Shown: in pieces, positions 36,074 to 45,835 of the stretch
How positions within the stretch are numbered: the first letter of the stretch is position 1
How the letters are laid out: each line of letters starts with the position of its first letter
DNA from: Janthinobacterium sp. 64
Lineage (GTDB): Bacteria; Pseudomonadota; Gammaproteobacteria; Burkholderiales; Burkholderiaceae_D
NCBI RefSeq assembly: GCF_002813325.1
Contig: NZ_PHUG01000001.1
Span: 3,100,001-3,164,000 of the forward strand
Direction: 5' to 3'
Length of the DNA: 64,000 nucleotides
The notes under the pieces: model-generated
The model's database searches: none
What the model was told of the DNA's origin: nothing
What the model saw: only the letters and a program-made list of their open reading frames with translations
Program-made: the position numbers and the translations under genes

Positions 36074-37561
36074 CTACCCCACCTGTATCCAAGTCGTCTT
36101 CAATTCCGTGTACTTGTCCAGCGCATGCAATGACTTGTCGCGCCCGTTGCCTGACTGCTTGTAGCCGCCAAACGGCACGGTGATGTCGTCGCCATCGTAT
36201 TGATTGACGTGCACGGTGCCGGCGCGCAGCGCGCGCGAGGTCTGGATGGCTTTGGTGATGTCGGACGTCCACACGGCCGCCTGCAAGCCGTACGGCGTGG
36301 CGTTGGCCTGTTGGATGGCTTCGGCGAGATCCGTAAAACCCAGCACCGACAGGACAGGCCCGAAAATCTCTTCGCGCGCGATCGTCATGGCAGCGTCCAC
36401 GCCAAAGATGGTCGGCTGCACGTAATAGCCGCCCGTATCAAGGCGCACGGCCTCGCCGCCGCCCAGCAATTGCGCGCCTTCGTTCTTGCCGGCCGCGATG
36501 TAGCCCATCACGGTCTGCATCTGGGCGGCATCGACGATGGCGCCCATGACGGTGGCTTCGTCGAGCGGGTCGCCGGGCTGGAAGCGGGGCAGCATGGCCA
36601 GCGCCTTGGCGATAAATGCATCCTTGATCGATTCCTCCACGAACAGGCGCGAGGGCGCGTTGCAGCTTTCGCCCTGGTTGAAGAAGATGGAACCGATGGC
36701 GGCCGCCACGGCCTTGTCCAGATCCGGGCAATCGGCGCAGACGATGTTGGCGGACTTGCCGCCCAGCTCCGTCCACGCCCGTTTCAGGTTCGACTGTCCC
36801 GCCATCTGCACGATCAATTTTCCCGTGCGCGTGGAACCCGTAAAGCCGATGCAATCAACATCCATGTGCAGCGCCAGCGCGGCGCCGGCCTCCTTGCCGT
36901 AGCCGGGCAGCACGTTGAAGACGCCCGCCGGCACGCCCGCTTCGAGCGCGATGTCGGCCAGGCGCAAGGCCGTCAGCGGCGATTTTTCAGACGGTTTCAA
37001 GATCACGCTGTTGCCGGCCACGAGGGCGGGCGCGATCTTCCAGGCGGCCATGATCATCGGGTAATTCCACGGCACGATGGCGGCGACGACGCCGACCGGT
37101 TCGCGCGTGATCAGGGCCAGGCTGTTGGCGGGGGTCGGCGCGATTTCATCGTAGACCTTGTCGATCGCCTCGCCATACCAGCGCAGGCAATTGGCCGTGG
37201 CGCCCACGTCCACGCTCTGGCTGTATTTGATCGGTTTGCCCATGTCCAGGGTTTCCAGCAGGGCCAGTTCGGGACCGTATTGCTGCACCAGGTCGGCGAA
37301 CTTGATCAATATCCGCTTGCGCTGCGCCGGCGACTTGCCTGCCCAGCGGCGGTCGTCGAAGGCGGCGCGGGCGGCCTGCACGGCCGCATCCACGTCGGCA
37401 GTGTCGCAGCGTGCCACCTGCCCCAGCAAGCGCCCGTCGATGGGCGACAGGTTATCGAAAGTCTGGCCAGATACGGCCACTGTCCGCTCGCCATTGATAA
37501 CTGCGCGTCCATCGATCGCGAGCGCGGCGGCCCGTGCATGCCAGCTGGTGTTTTCCGTCAT
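36074..37561 (-). CDS. puuC: Gamma-glutamyl-gamma-aminobutyraldehyde dehydrogenase
   Basis: NAD(P)-dependent aldehyde dehydrogenase that oxidises aldehydes from putrescine breakdown. Catalytic Cys300 (NQGESCNAPS) and general base Glu265 (TELGGKS) are intact, with cofactor motif FTGSTRTGK at 240-248. AGGAG 7 nt before ATG 37561 decides the start. It is the last gene of the puuD-puuA-spuC-potGHI-puuC cluster, 36 nt after potI. The family also acts on other amino-aldehydes, so the exact substrate is inferred from neighbours. Confidence 0.88.
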   Translation of the reverse strand: MTENTSWHARAAALAIDGRAVINGERTVAVSGQTFDNLSPIDGRLLGQVARCDTADVDAAVQAARAAFDDRRWAGKSPAQRKRILIKFADLVQQYGPELALLETLDMGKPIKYSQSVDVGATANCLRWYGEAIDKVYDEIAPTPANSLALITREPVGVVAAIVPWNYPMIMAAWKIAPALVAGNSVILKPSEKSPLTALRLADIALEAGVPAGVFNVLPGYGKEAGAALALHMDVDCIGFTGSTRTGKLIVQMAGQSNLKRAWTELGGKSANIVCADCPDLDKAVAAAIGSIFFNQGESCNAPSRLFVEESIKDAFIAKALAMLPRFQPGDPLDEATVMGAIVDAAQMQTVMGYIAAGKNEGAQLLGGGEAVRLDTGGYYVQPTIFGVDAAMTIAREEIFGPVLSVLGFTDLAEAIQQANATPYGLQAAVWTSDITKAIQTSRALRAGTVHVNQYDGDDITVPFGGYKQSGNGRDKSLHALDKYTELKTTWIQVG

Positions 37562-37596
37562 GGTCGTCTCCTGCAAGGTGAAAACGCCAGCTTACT

Positions 37597-38442
37597 CTAG
37601 TCTTCCAAATAGGCCGCAGACAGTTGCTTGCGACGTCTGCGGTCGGCGCGCGCCAGCATCACGGCATACGCGATCACGGCGATGGTCACCACCAGGATCG
37701 TCAGCGCCGCGATGGCATTCACGCGCGGATCGAGCCCCAGGCGCGCACGCGAGAAGATCACCAGCGGCATGGTCGTCGAACCGGGGCCGGACAGGAAAGC
37801 CGACAGCACCACGTCGTCCAGCGACAGGGTAAACGTCAGCAGCCAGGCGGACGCCAGCGCCTGCGTGATGTTCGGCAGAGTCACGAGGAAGAACACCTGG
37901 TGCGCGCGGCAGCCCAGGTCCATGGCCGCCTCGGCCAGCGATTTGCTCATCTCCTGCAGGCGCGACTGCACCACCACGGCCGCATACGCCATGCCCAGCA
38001 GGGTGTGGCCGAGCCAGATGGTCAGCACGCCCCGCTCGGGAAAACCGAAGACCTTTTGCATGGACACCAGCATCAGCAGCAAGGACAGGCCGATGATCAC
38101 TTCCGGCATGACCAGCGGCGCGCTGACCATGGACGAGAACAAGGTACGGCCGCGGAAGCGCTGGTAATTGGTCAGCGCGAAGGCGGCAAACGTGCCGAGG
38201 ATGACGGACGAGGTGGCCGACATGAAGGCGATTTTCAGCGACAAACCGAAGCCGGAAATGATCTCCGTATCGCTCATCAACTCGCTGTACCAGCGCAGCG
38301 AAAAGCCGCTCCACACCATGTCCTGGCGCGAGCTGTTGAACGAAAAGACGATCAGCACGATGATGGGCAGGTACAGGAACAGATAGCCGAGCGAAAGCCA
38401 GCCGCGGCCGAACCAGCGCTGCAGGAAAGTACGTCCGTTCAT
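37597..38442 (-). CDS. potI: Putrescine ABC transporter permease
   Basis: 281-aa inner-membrane permease with six helices, starting with one membrane segment after a short basic N-terminus. The ATPase-contact EAA loop is EAAMDLGCRAHQVFFLVTLP. It is the PotI/PotC-type partner of PotH, with which it overlaps by 4 bp (ATGA). The polyamine assignment rests on similarity and on the adjacent puu genes. Confidence 0.9.
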   Translation of the reverse strand: MNGRTFLQRWFGRGWLSLGYLFLYLPIIVLIVFSFNSSRQDMVWSGFSLRWYSELMSDTEIISGFGLSLKIAFMSATSSVILGTFAAFALTNYQRFRGRTLFSSMVSAPLVMPEVIIGLSLLLMLVSMQKVFGFPERGVLTIWLGHTLLGMAYAAVVVQSRLQEMSKSLAEAAMDLGCRAHQVFFLVTLPNITQALASAWLLTFTLSLDDVVLSAFLSGPGSTTMPLVIFSRARLGLDPRVNAIAALTILVVTIAVIAYAVMLARADRRRRKQLSAAYLED

Positions 38443-39368
38443 GTGCGCTCCTCCGCGTCTTGGTCCGTCTTGTATTTGTTAAAAATGGCCATCGGCACGA
38501 GGATCAGCAAGACCACCAGCACCGTCACCGACGACGCCATGGCCCAGTCGTTATTGGTGAAGTATTCATCCCACAGCACGCGGCCGATCATCAGGGTTTC
38601 CGGGCCACCCAGCAGCTCGGGAATCACGTATTCGCCCACGGACGGAATGAACACCAGCATGGCGCCGGCGATGATGCCCGACTTCGACAGGGGCACGGTG
38701 ATGCGCCAGAACGCCTGCAAGGGCGTGGCACCCAGGTCGGCCGCCGCTTCCAGGAAACGCATGTCCATTTTGACCAGGTTCGCGTACAGGGGCAAAATCA
38801 TGAACGGCAGGTAGGCGTACACCATGCCGACCACCAGCGAGAACGAGGTGTTCATCATGTGCAGCGGTTCCTGCACCACGCCCAGCGCGATCAGCAAGTC
38901 GTTGAGCAAGCCGTGGTTGGCCAGGATGCCCTTCCACGCATACACGCGCAGCAGGAACGAGGTCCAGAACGGCAGCATCACCAGCATCATCAGCACGGGA
39001 CGGATCGACGGTTTCGCGCGCGCCATGAAGTAGGCGAACGGGTAGCCGATGAAGAGGCAGATGGCCGTGGTGATGGCCGCGTATTTCAATGAACTGAGGT
39101 AGGTGAGCAGATACAGTTCATCGGCGGCGATGAACAGGTAGTTGGCGATTTTCACCTTCAGCACGACGATGCCGTCGACGTACGACAACAAGCCGCCGAA
39201 CGGGCTGCCCGCCGTATCCATGTCGGACAGGCTGATACGCAGCACGATCAGGAACGGCACCAGAAAGGCGGCCGCCAGGAACAGCGACGGCACGGCGATG
39301 ACGGCGGTGCGGCCGGTAAGCCAGCGCAGGGTGACGAGCTTGCGCAGCGATTGCAGGAGGGACGTCAT
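38439..39368 (-). CDS. potH: Putrescine ABC transporter permease
   Basis: 309-aa permease with six helices; the EAA loop is EAAADLGATPLQAFWRITVP. It pairs with PotI to form the channel and begins 7 nt after the potG stop. A long first periplasmic loop follows the first helix, as in PotH/PotB. Confidence 0.9.
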   Translation of the reverse strand: MTSLLQSLRKLVTLRWLTGRTAVIAVPSLFLAAAFLVPFLIVLRISLSDMDTAGSPFGGLLSYVDGIVVLKVKIANYLFIAADELYLLTYLSSLKYAAITTAICLFIGYPFAYFMARAKPSIRPVLMMLVMLPFWTSFLLRVYAWKGILANHGLLNDLLIALGVVQEPLHMMNTSFSLVVGMVYAYLPFMILPLYANLVKMDMRFLEAAADLGATPLQAFWRITVPLSKSGIIAGAMLVFIPSVGEYVIPELLGGPETLMIGRVLWDEYFTNNDWAMASSVTVLVVLLILVPMAIFNKYKTDQDAEERT

Positions 39369-39375
39369 GATGGCC

Positions 39376-40524
39376 TCAGCTGGTCAGCACGACGATGTCG
39401 GCGCCATCCCACCACACCCACACGCGCTGTTCGCGCTCCAGGCGCGCAGCGTCGTGGCGGGCCGCGTTGGTGCGCGACACTTTCACCAGCGTGCCGCTGT
39501 CGAGGCGTACGTGGTAGCTGGTTTCATTGCCAAAGTATGCCATGGCGACGATCACGCCCTGGGCGCAGTTGTAGCCGTGTTCGGCCGGCGACGCGCGCTC
39601 TTCCAGGGTCGGGGACGCGATCTGGATGCCGATTTTTTCGGGGCGCACGGCCACCGAGACATCCATGCCAAGGTTGCCCGTGATGCCATGCGAAACATAG
39701 TGCTCGCCATCGGGCGTGGCGATGACCACGTGATCGGCTTCGTCCTGCGTGATGTGGCCGTCGAACAGGTTGACGCTGCCGATGAAGTCGGCCACGAAAC
39801 GGCAGTTCGGCGTCTCGTAGATTTCACCGGGCGCGCCCACCTGCAGGATGCGCCCTTCGCTCATGACGGCGATGCGCGTGGCCATGCTCATGGCTTCGTC
39901 CTGGTCGTGCGTGACCATCACGCAGGTGACGCCCACCTGCTCGATGATGTTCACCAGCTCCATCTGCGTGCGTTCGCGCAGTTTTTTATCGAGCGCGCCC
40001 AGCGGCTCGTCAAGCAGCAGCAATTGCGGCCGCTTGGCCAGGCTGCGCGCCAGCGCCACGCGCTGCTGCTGCCCGCCCGACAACTGGTGCGGCTTGCGCT
40101 TCGCGTACTGGCCCAGCTGCACCAGCGCCAGCATCTGCTCGACCCGCGCCGCCACTTCCGCTTTCGGCAAGCCGTCGCGGCGCAGGCCGAAGGCGATGTT
40201 GTCCCACACGGACAGATGCGGGAACAGCGCGTACGACTGGAACATCATGTTGATGGGACGCTGGTGCGGCGGCACATCAACGATGCTGTTGCCTGCCAGG
40301 GCGATCCTGCCCGACGTCGGCGTCTCGAAGCCCGCCAGCATGCGCAGCAGGGTCGACTTGCCGCAACCTGAACTGCCGAGCAAGGCGAAGATCTCGCCCT
40401 TGTTGATCGTCACGGAAATATTATTGACGGCGCGCACGCCATCGAATTCCTTGACCAGCTGATCAATCAGCAAGAAAGGCGCTGGGGCGTCGCTGGCCGA
40501 CGCGGCAGGTGTTGCTATCGTCAT
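39376..40524 (-). CDS. potG: Putrescine ABC transporter ATP-binding protein
   Basis: 382-aa ATPase. Walker A GSSGCGKST (50-58), signature LSGGQQQRVALARSL and Walker B LLLLDEPLGALD are intact, followed by a C-terminal TOBE-type domain. This is the PotA/PotG type. The start MTIATPAAS is chosen; the upstream open frame passes through a palindrome and does not resemble the family. A 196-bp gap to spuC replaces the usual binding-protein gene. Confidence 0.91.
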   Translation of the reverse strand: MTIATPAASASDAPAPFLLIDQLVKEFDGVRAVNNISVTINKGEIFALLGSSGCGKSTLLRMLAGFETPTSGRIALAGNSIVDVPPHQRPINMMFQSYALFPHLSVWDNIAFGLRRDGLPKAEVAARVEQMLALVQLGQYAKRKPHQLSGGQQQRVALARSLAKRPQLLLLDEPLGALDKKLRERTQMELVNIIEQVGVTCVMVTHDQDEAMSMATRIAVMSEGRILQVGAPGEIYETPNCRFVADFIGSVNLFDGHITQDEADHVVIATPDGEHYVSHGITGNLGMDVSVAVRPEKIGIQIASPTLEERASPAEHGYNCAQGVIVAMAYFGNETSYHVRLDSGTLVKVSRTNAARHDAARLEREQRVWVWWDGADIVVLTS

Positions 40525-40666
40525 GTGTGGGTGGCTTCTGGGTAAGAGGGTGTCAAATGAAAAACTGGCCGCTACAAAGAGCGGCCAGGATGGAAGTTTA
40601 GCGGAACTGCCGCTTATCGGGTCTAAAAATTGTACAGATGTCGATAAAAACCCAACAGCTGAGACT

Positions 40667-40693
40667 GGGGTCGTACCCTCAGGGTACGACCCC
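40667..40693. repeat. GGGGTC-type palindrome between spuC and potG
   Basis: GGGGTCGTACCCT and AGGGTACGACCCC are perfect 13-bp arms around one base. It shares the GGGGTC...GACCCC ends and the flanking ACT/GG bases with the copies at 36025 and 63832 but has a different core. It sits 28 nt after the spuC stop. Confidence 0.75.
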
Positions 40694-40720
40694 GGCCCTT
40701 GCGTTTGGGTTCGACGATAG

Positions 40721-42181
40721 CTAAACCCACCCCTTCGCCTGTACATCCGCATACGTCTTGTCCAGGCACAGCCGTATCAAGCCCACCATTTCATCGATCT
40801 GCGCGCGCGTCATCACCAGCGGCGGGGCGACGATCATGCGCTCGCCCACGGCACGCATGATGACGCCATTGTCGAACATGTGGCCGCGGCAGATCATGCC
40901 CACGCCCTGGCCTTCGTCAAACAGCTCGTTCTCGTGCACGGTGGCGCCCTTCCTGCGCACCAGGTTCAGGCCAGCGACCAGGCCGCAGCTGTCCGCATAG
41001 CCGACCAACGGATGTTCGCCCAGGCTGGCAAAGCACTGCTGCAGGTACGGCCCCGTATCCTCGGCCACCTTGGCCACCAGCTGTTCCTCCTCGATGATGC
41101 GGATGTTTTCCAGCGCCGCCGCGCAGGCGACGGGGTGGCCGGAATACGTGAAACCGTGCGTGAATTCACCGCCCTGCTCGATCAATACCTTGGCGACCCT
41201 GTCGCCCACCAGCACGCCACCCAGCGGCACGTAGCCAGAAGTGACGCCCTTGGCAAAGGTGATCAGGTCGGGCTTGATGCCGAACAGTTCGGAGCCGAAC
41301 CAGCGGCCCAGGCGGCCGAAGCCGCAGATGACTTCATCGGCGATCAGCAAGATGCCGTACTTGTCGCAGATGCGCTGGATCTCGGGCCAGTAGGTACTTG
41401 GAGGAATGATGACGCCGCCCGCGCCCTGCACCGGTTCGCCGATGAAGGCGGCCACCTTGTCGGCGCCGATTTCCAGGATTTTGTCTTCCAGCCAGCCAGC
41501 CGCCTTCAGGCCGAAGGCCTCGGGAGTCAATCCGTGCCCCGACTCCAGGTAATTGGGCTGGCCGATGTGCGCGATGCCCGGTATCGGCATGCAGCCCTGC
41601 GCATGCATGCCGTCCATGCCGCCCAGCGACGCTCCCGCCACCGTGCTGCCGTGATAGGCGTTGTGGCGGCTGATGATGGTATGGCGCTCCTTGTAGCCGA
41701 GGATATCCCAGTAGCGGCGCACCATGCGCAGATTCGTGTCGTTGCCTTCCGAGCCGGAACTGGTGAAGAACACGTGCTGGAACTGCGGCGGTGATATCTG
41801 CGCCAGCTTGGCGGCCAGCTGCGCGGCCGGCACGTTCGTCGTGCCAAAGAAGCTGTTATAGAACGGCAGCGTCTCCATCTGCCGGTACACGGCTTGCGAA
41901 ATCGACGTGCGGCCGTAGCCCACGTTGACGCACCACAGACCCGACATGCCGTCGACGATTTTCTTGCCCAGGCTATCCCACAGATAGACGCCGTCGCCGC
42001 GCACCATCACGCGCGCGCCCTTGCTTGCCAGGTCCTGGAAATCGGTGAACGGATGCAGGTAGTGGGCCGAGTCCATCTGCTGGATGGCGTTTGTATCGTA
42101 CACCTGCGGCGCCGCGTTTTTCTGCGCCACGGAGGATACAAAAGCGGCGCTGGGCGCCAGCGGATTGTTCGATGTGCTCAT
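40721..42181 (-). CDS. spuC: Class III aminotransferase, putrescine:pyruvate type
   Basis: 486-aa PLP enzyme. Lys311 in LITFAKGVTSGYVPLGG binds PLP, Asp282 in IADEVICGFGR contacts the pyridine nitrogen, and SSGSEGNDTNLR binds phosphate. SpuC of Pseudomonas converts putrescine and pyruvate to 4-aminobutyraldehyde and alanine. AAAGGA is upstream of the ATG. It lies between puuA and potG. Other omega-amine donors remain possible. Confidence 0.85.
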   Translation of the reverse strand: MSTSNNPLAPSAAFVSSVAQKNAAPQVYDTNAIQQMDSAHYLHPFTDFQDLASKGARVMVRGDGVYLWDSLGKKIVDGMSGLWCVNVGYGRTSISQAVYRQMETLPFYNSFFGTTNVPAAQLAAKLAQISPPQFQHVFFTSSGSEGNDTNLRMVRRYWDILGYKERHTIISRHNAYHGSTVAGASLGGMDGMHAQGCMPIPGIAHIGQPNYLESGHGLTPEAFGLKAAGWLEDKILEIGADKVAAFIGEPVQGAGGVIIPPSTYWPEIQRICDKYGILLIADEVICGFGRLGRWFGSELFGIKPDLITFAKGVTSGYVPLGGVLVGDRVAKVLIEQGGEFTHGFTYSGHPVACAAALENIRIIEEEQLVAKVAEDTGPYLQQCFASLGEHPLVGYADSCGLVAGLNLVRRKGATVHENELFDEGQGVGMICRGHMFDNGVIMRAVGERMIVAPPLVMTRAQIDEMVGLIRLCLDKTYADVQAKGWV

Positions 42182-42193
42182 TGATATCCTTTC

Positions 42194-43564
42194 TTAAACG
42201 TGGAGCAGAAGATGCTCGCGCTCCCACGGGCTGATCACGGTCATGAATTCCTGGTGTTCCAGGTCCTTGATGGCCGCATACACGTCGATGAAGCGCTCGC
42301 CCAGCACCGTGCGCAGCTTGTCTTCCGCGCGCAGCAGTTGCAGGGCTTCGGGCAAGCCTTGCGGCAGTTCGAACTTCATGTCGTAGGCGCTGCCCACCAT
42401 CATCGGCGTCGCTTCCAGCTGCTCCGTCATGCCAAGGTAGCCGCAGGCCAGGGTGACGGCCAGCGCCAGGTAGGGATTCGCGTCGGCGCCGATGATGCGG
42501 TTTTCCACGCGCCGGTCCTGCACGCCCGATTCAGGCACGCGAAAACCCACGGTGCGGTTGTCCAGGCCCCATTGAATATTGATCGGCGCGGCCGTGTGGC
42601 GCACGATGCGGCGGTAGGAATTCACGTAGGGCGCGACGATGGCCATGGCCGACGGCATGTAGCGCTGCAGTCCCGCGATGTAATGCTTGAAGATGGGCGC
42701 GGCCGAACCGTCCTCGTTGCTGAAGATGTTCAGGCCCGTCTTCGCATCGACGACGCTCTGGTGCACGTGCATGGCGGAACCCGGTTCGCCCGCCATGGGC
42801 TTGGCCATGAAGGTGGCGTACATATCGTGTTTCAAGGCCGCTTCGCGCAGAGTGCGCTTGAAGAAAAACACCTTGTCGGCCAGGCCCAGCGGGTCACCGT
42901 GCAGGAAGTTGATTTCCATCTGCCCCGCGCCGATTTCGTGGATCAGGGTGTCGACGTCAAGGTTCATCAGTTCGCAGTAATCGTAGATATCCTCGAACAG
43001 GGGATCGAACTCGTTGACGGCGTCGATGCTGTAGACCTGGCGGCTCGTCTCGGCCCGGCCGCTGCGCCCGATGGGCGGCTTCAGTGGCAAGTCCGGGTCC
43101 GTGTTTTTCGCCGTCAGGTAGAACTCCAGTTCCGGCGCCACCACGGGTTTCCAGCCCTTGTCCGCATACAGTTTCAGCACGCGCCGCAGCACGGAGCGCG
43201 GGGCAAAATCGACCAGCGCGCCATCGGCAAAATAGCAGTCGTGGATGACTTGCGCGGTGGGATCCGTGGCCCACGGCACCATGGTGATGGTGGTGGGGTC
43301 GGCCTTCAATATCATGTCGCGGTCGGTGCTGGAAATGGCGCGGTCATAGCCGCCATCGTCGACGGGGTAATTGCCCGTCACGGTCATGCCCAGTACCGCT
43401 TCCGGGATGCGCATGCCGCGCTCCTGGGTGAATTTCCCGCGCGGCAGGATCTTCCCGCGCGCCACGCCCGTCAAGTCGGGGACCAGGCATTCGATTTCCG
43501 TGACGCGCTTTTCATTGAGCCACAAATCCATATCCGTATAAGTGAAATTTTCGCGTATTGCCAT
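42194..43564 (-). CDS. puuA: Gamma-glutamylputrescine synthetase
   Basis: 456-aa member of the glutamine synthetase fold that ligates glutamate to putrescine with ATP. GAGQMEINFLHGDPL and HVHQSVVD with NIFSNEDG are the glutamate/metal- and ATP-site blocks, and NRTVGFRVP lies near the active site. GS-like length but without the adenylylation Tyr region of GlnA. GAGGG is upstream of the ATG. puuD precedes it by 67 nt and spuC follows by 12 nt. Confidence 0.9.
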   Translation of the reverse strand: MAIRENFTYTDMDLWLNEKRVTEIECLVPDLTGVARGKILPRGKFTQERGMRIPEAVLGMTVTGNYPVDDGGYDRAISSTDRDMILKADPTTITMVPWATDPTAQVIHDCYFADGALVDFAPRSVLRRVLKLYADKGWKPVVAPELEFYLTAKNTDPDLPLKPPIGRSGRAETSRQVYSIDAVNEFDPLFEDIYDYCELMNLDVDTLIHEIGAGQMEINFLHGDPLGLADKVFFFKRTLREAALKHDMYATFMAKPMAGEPGSAMHVHQSVVDAKTGLNIFSNEDGSAAPIFKHYIAGLQRYMPSAMAIVAPYVNSYRRIVRHTAAPINIQWGLDNRTVGFRVPESGVQDRRVENRIIGADANPYLALAVTLACGYLGMTEQLEATPMMVGSAYDMKFELPQGLPEALQLLRAEDKLRTVLGERFIDVYAAIKDLEHQEFMTVISPWEREHLLLHV

Positions 43565-43631
43565 GTTTCCCTCTCGTTGGTCTTGCGCTTTTCCTGATCA
43601 AGCGCCGCATGGTGGTGCTGCGGCGCACCTG

Positions 43632-44399
43632 TCATCCTGTTTTTCTGTGCTGCTGTTCCTGGTAGTCGCGGCACGCCTGGCCAAAGGCACCGAACAGCCG
43701 CATCGACTGCGGATTGTCTTCCACCTGCCATTCCGGGTGCCATTGCACGGCCAAGGTAAAACCGGCGGCGCTGGCCACCGTGTACGCTTCCACCAGGCCG
43801 TCGTCGGCCAGGGCGTCCACCAGCAAGCCATCGGCCAGCCGGGCGATGCCCTGGCCATGCAGGGAATTGACCATCATCTCGCTCTCGCCGCCCAAGAGGC
43901 GCGACAGCAGGCCGTCGGGCATCAGCTTGATGCGGTGCGCTGGCGCGTACTGGCGCGCCAGGGGATCGAGCACGTTCTCGCGGTGGTCCTGCATGCCCGG
44001 CACGGCATGCACGGCCTGGTGCAGGCTGCCGCCCAGGGCCACGTTGACTTCCTGGAAGCCGCGGCAAATGGCCAGCAAGGGCAGCTGGCGCGCCAGCGCG
44101 GCGCGGATCAGGGGCAAGGTGGTGGCGTCGCGCGCAGGGTCTTGCGGCAGGTCGGGGTGGAGAATTGCTTCGCCATACAGGCGGGCGTCGACGTTCGAGG
44201 CGGAACCGGTCAGCATGACGCCATCGGCGACGTTCAGCGCCGCTTCCAGGTCCGCGTCCGCGCCCAGGGCCGGCAGCAGCAGCGGCATGCAGCCGGCGCC
44301 GCGCAGCACGGCGTGCAGGTATTTTTCCTGCGCCATGTGCCAGGCGTGGCTGCCGAGCTGGCGCTGGCAGGCGGGAACGAGAACGATGGGACTGCGCAT
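43632..44399 (-). CDS. puuD: Gamma-glutamyl-gamma-aminobutyrate hydrolase
   Basis: 255-aa class I glutamine amidotransferase-like hydrolase that frees GABA from gamma-glutamyl-GABA. Nucleophile Cys112 in LLAICRGFQE and the His-Glu pair in QWHPEW are intact. GAGGT precedes the ATG. It is the first gene of the polyamine cluster; its promoter must be in the 284-bp gap to the divergent MFS gene, where no clear operator was recognised. Confidence 0.9.
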   Translation of the reverse strand: MRSPIVLVPACQRQLGSHAWHMAQEKYLHAVLRGAGCMPLLLPALGADADLEAALNVADGVMLTGSASNVDARLYGEAILHPDLPQDPARDATTLPLIRAALARQLPLLAICRGFQEVNVALGGSLHQAVHAVPGMQDHRENVLDPLARQYAPAHRIKLMPDGLLSRLLGGESEMMVNSLHGQGIARLADGLLVDALADDGLVEAYTVASAAGFTLAVQWHPEWQVEDNPQSMRLFGAFGQACRDYQEQQHRKTG

Positions 44400-44683
44400 A
44401 GAGTGCTACCTCGCTGGCATGACGATCCAATGACAGCGCCATGACAGCGCTGCCGCTCGCTTCACTGTACAGCAGAGCCAGCAGAGGCGGCCACACGGAT
44501 GGGAATGGCCAGCGGCGGCACACATCGCCTACACTACGGCTTTGCAATATTGCTCTTGATAAAATCATCATATGCCCGTCCGGCGCCAAACACCAGCGCC
44601 GCAGGCAAAGTCCCTACCTTTCCCATGCATCCACACCGTTTTCCAGCCTTTTCAAGCCCCTTTTTCACCCTGCGAGGGCAGCC

Positions 44684-45829
44684 ATGAAGCACATGCCATG
44701 GCGCGACTTCTTCGCCCTCGTCGTCAGCATCGGCGTGGTCGGCCTGGGTCTGGGCGCCACCATGCCGCTCACCGCCTTGACCCTGCACCAGCGCGGCGTG
44801 GGCACGGACATCATCGGCATGATCACGGCCGTCAGCGCGCTCGGCATCCTGGCCGCCTCGCCATTCGTCTCGCGCTGGGTGGGGCGCTTCGGCGCGCGCG
44901 CCACCATGCTGGGCGCAGTGTGGGTGGCGTCGCTGGCGACGATCGCCATGCAGTGTACCGATCATCTGCTGGCGTGGAGCGTGCTGCGCTTCCTGTTCGG
45001 CGGCGCCATGGGCGTGTTGTTTACCATCGGCGAAGCATGGGTGAACCGGCTGGCGCCCGATAATTCGCGCGGCCGCGTGGTGGCCATGTACACCACCAGT
45101 TTTACGTTTTTCCAGCTGATCGGCCCTGCCCTCGTGGCGCTGTTCAACGACAAGATCAGCTGGAGCTTCGCCGCCTGCGGCCTGCTGTTTTTACTGGCCG
45201 TGCCGGGATTGATGCTGATCTCGAACAGCGGCCCGGAAAAGGAACCGGAAGAGCATGGCGTGAAGTGGACCCTGATCCTGCCGCGCATGCCGATGATCGT
45301 GCTCGGCGCCGCCTTCTTCGCCCTGTTCGATACGCTGGCATTGAGCTTGCTGCCCCTGTACGCGATGGAGCACGGCATCGGCACGGACCTGGCCCTGCTG
45401 TCGGCCACCGTGGTGCTGGTGGGCGACACGGGCCTGCAATTCGCACTGGGATGGATGGCCGACCGCTACGGCCGCGCCAGGGTGCACGCGGGCTGCGGCG
45501 TGGCCGTCTGCCTGCTGCTGCCGCTGCTGCCGTTTGCCGTCGGCACGCCGTGGCTGTGGTGGACCTTGCTGCTGTTGCTGGGCGCGGCGGCGGGCGGCAT
45601 CTACATGCTGGCGCTGGTGGCCTGCGGCGAACGGTTTACGGGCCTGTCGCTGACCAGCGCCAGCGCCATCGTCAACGCCACCTGGGGCGTCACCAGCGGC
45701 GGCGGTCCCCTGTTGACGGGTGTCCTGATGCAATCGGTAGGCGTGAACGCCCTGCCAGCCGTGATGTGGGTGTGCTGCGCCATTTTCGTCGGCAGCGCCG
45801 TGTGGGAACGCAGGAAGGGGATCGTCTAG
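44684..45829 (+). CDS. MFS transporter, YcaD-like
   Basis: 381-aa inner-membrane transporter with twelve hydrophobic segments. The loop 2-3 motif is SRWVGRFGARATM and the second-half equivalent is GWMADRYGRARV. GEAWVN in helix 5 and the overall pattern resemble the YcaD/major facilitator group with unknown substrates. GAGGG precedes ATG 44684, deciding against longer frames. Divergent from puuD, it could export a polyamine-related compound, but nothing shows this. Confidence 0.82.
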   Translation: MKHMPWRDFFALVVSIGVVGLGLGATMPLTALTLHQRGVGTDIIGMITAVSALGILAASPFVSRWVGRFGARATMLGAVWVASLATIAMQCTDHLLAWSVLRFLFGGAMGVLFTIGEAWVNRLAPDNSRGRVVAMYTTSFTFFQLIGPALVALFNDKISWSFAACGLLFLLAVPGLMLISNSGPEKEPEEHGVKWTLILPRMPMIVLGAAFFALFDTLALSLLPLYAMEHGIGTDLALLSATVVLVGDTGLQFALGWMADRYGRARVHAGCGVAVCLLLPLLPFAVGTPWLWWTLLLLLGAAAGGIYMLALVACGERFTGLSLTSASAIVNATWGVTSGGGPLLTGVLMQSVGVNALPAVMWVCCAIFVGSAVWERRKGIV

Positions 45830-45835
45830 CGTTTT

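Noticed and set aside
40525..40720. Possible remnant of a potF gene in the spuC-potG gap
   Set aside because: No frame gives binding-protein-like sequence; only the palindrome is recognisable.
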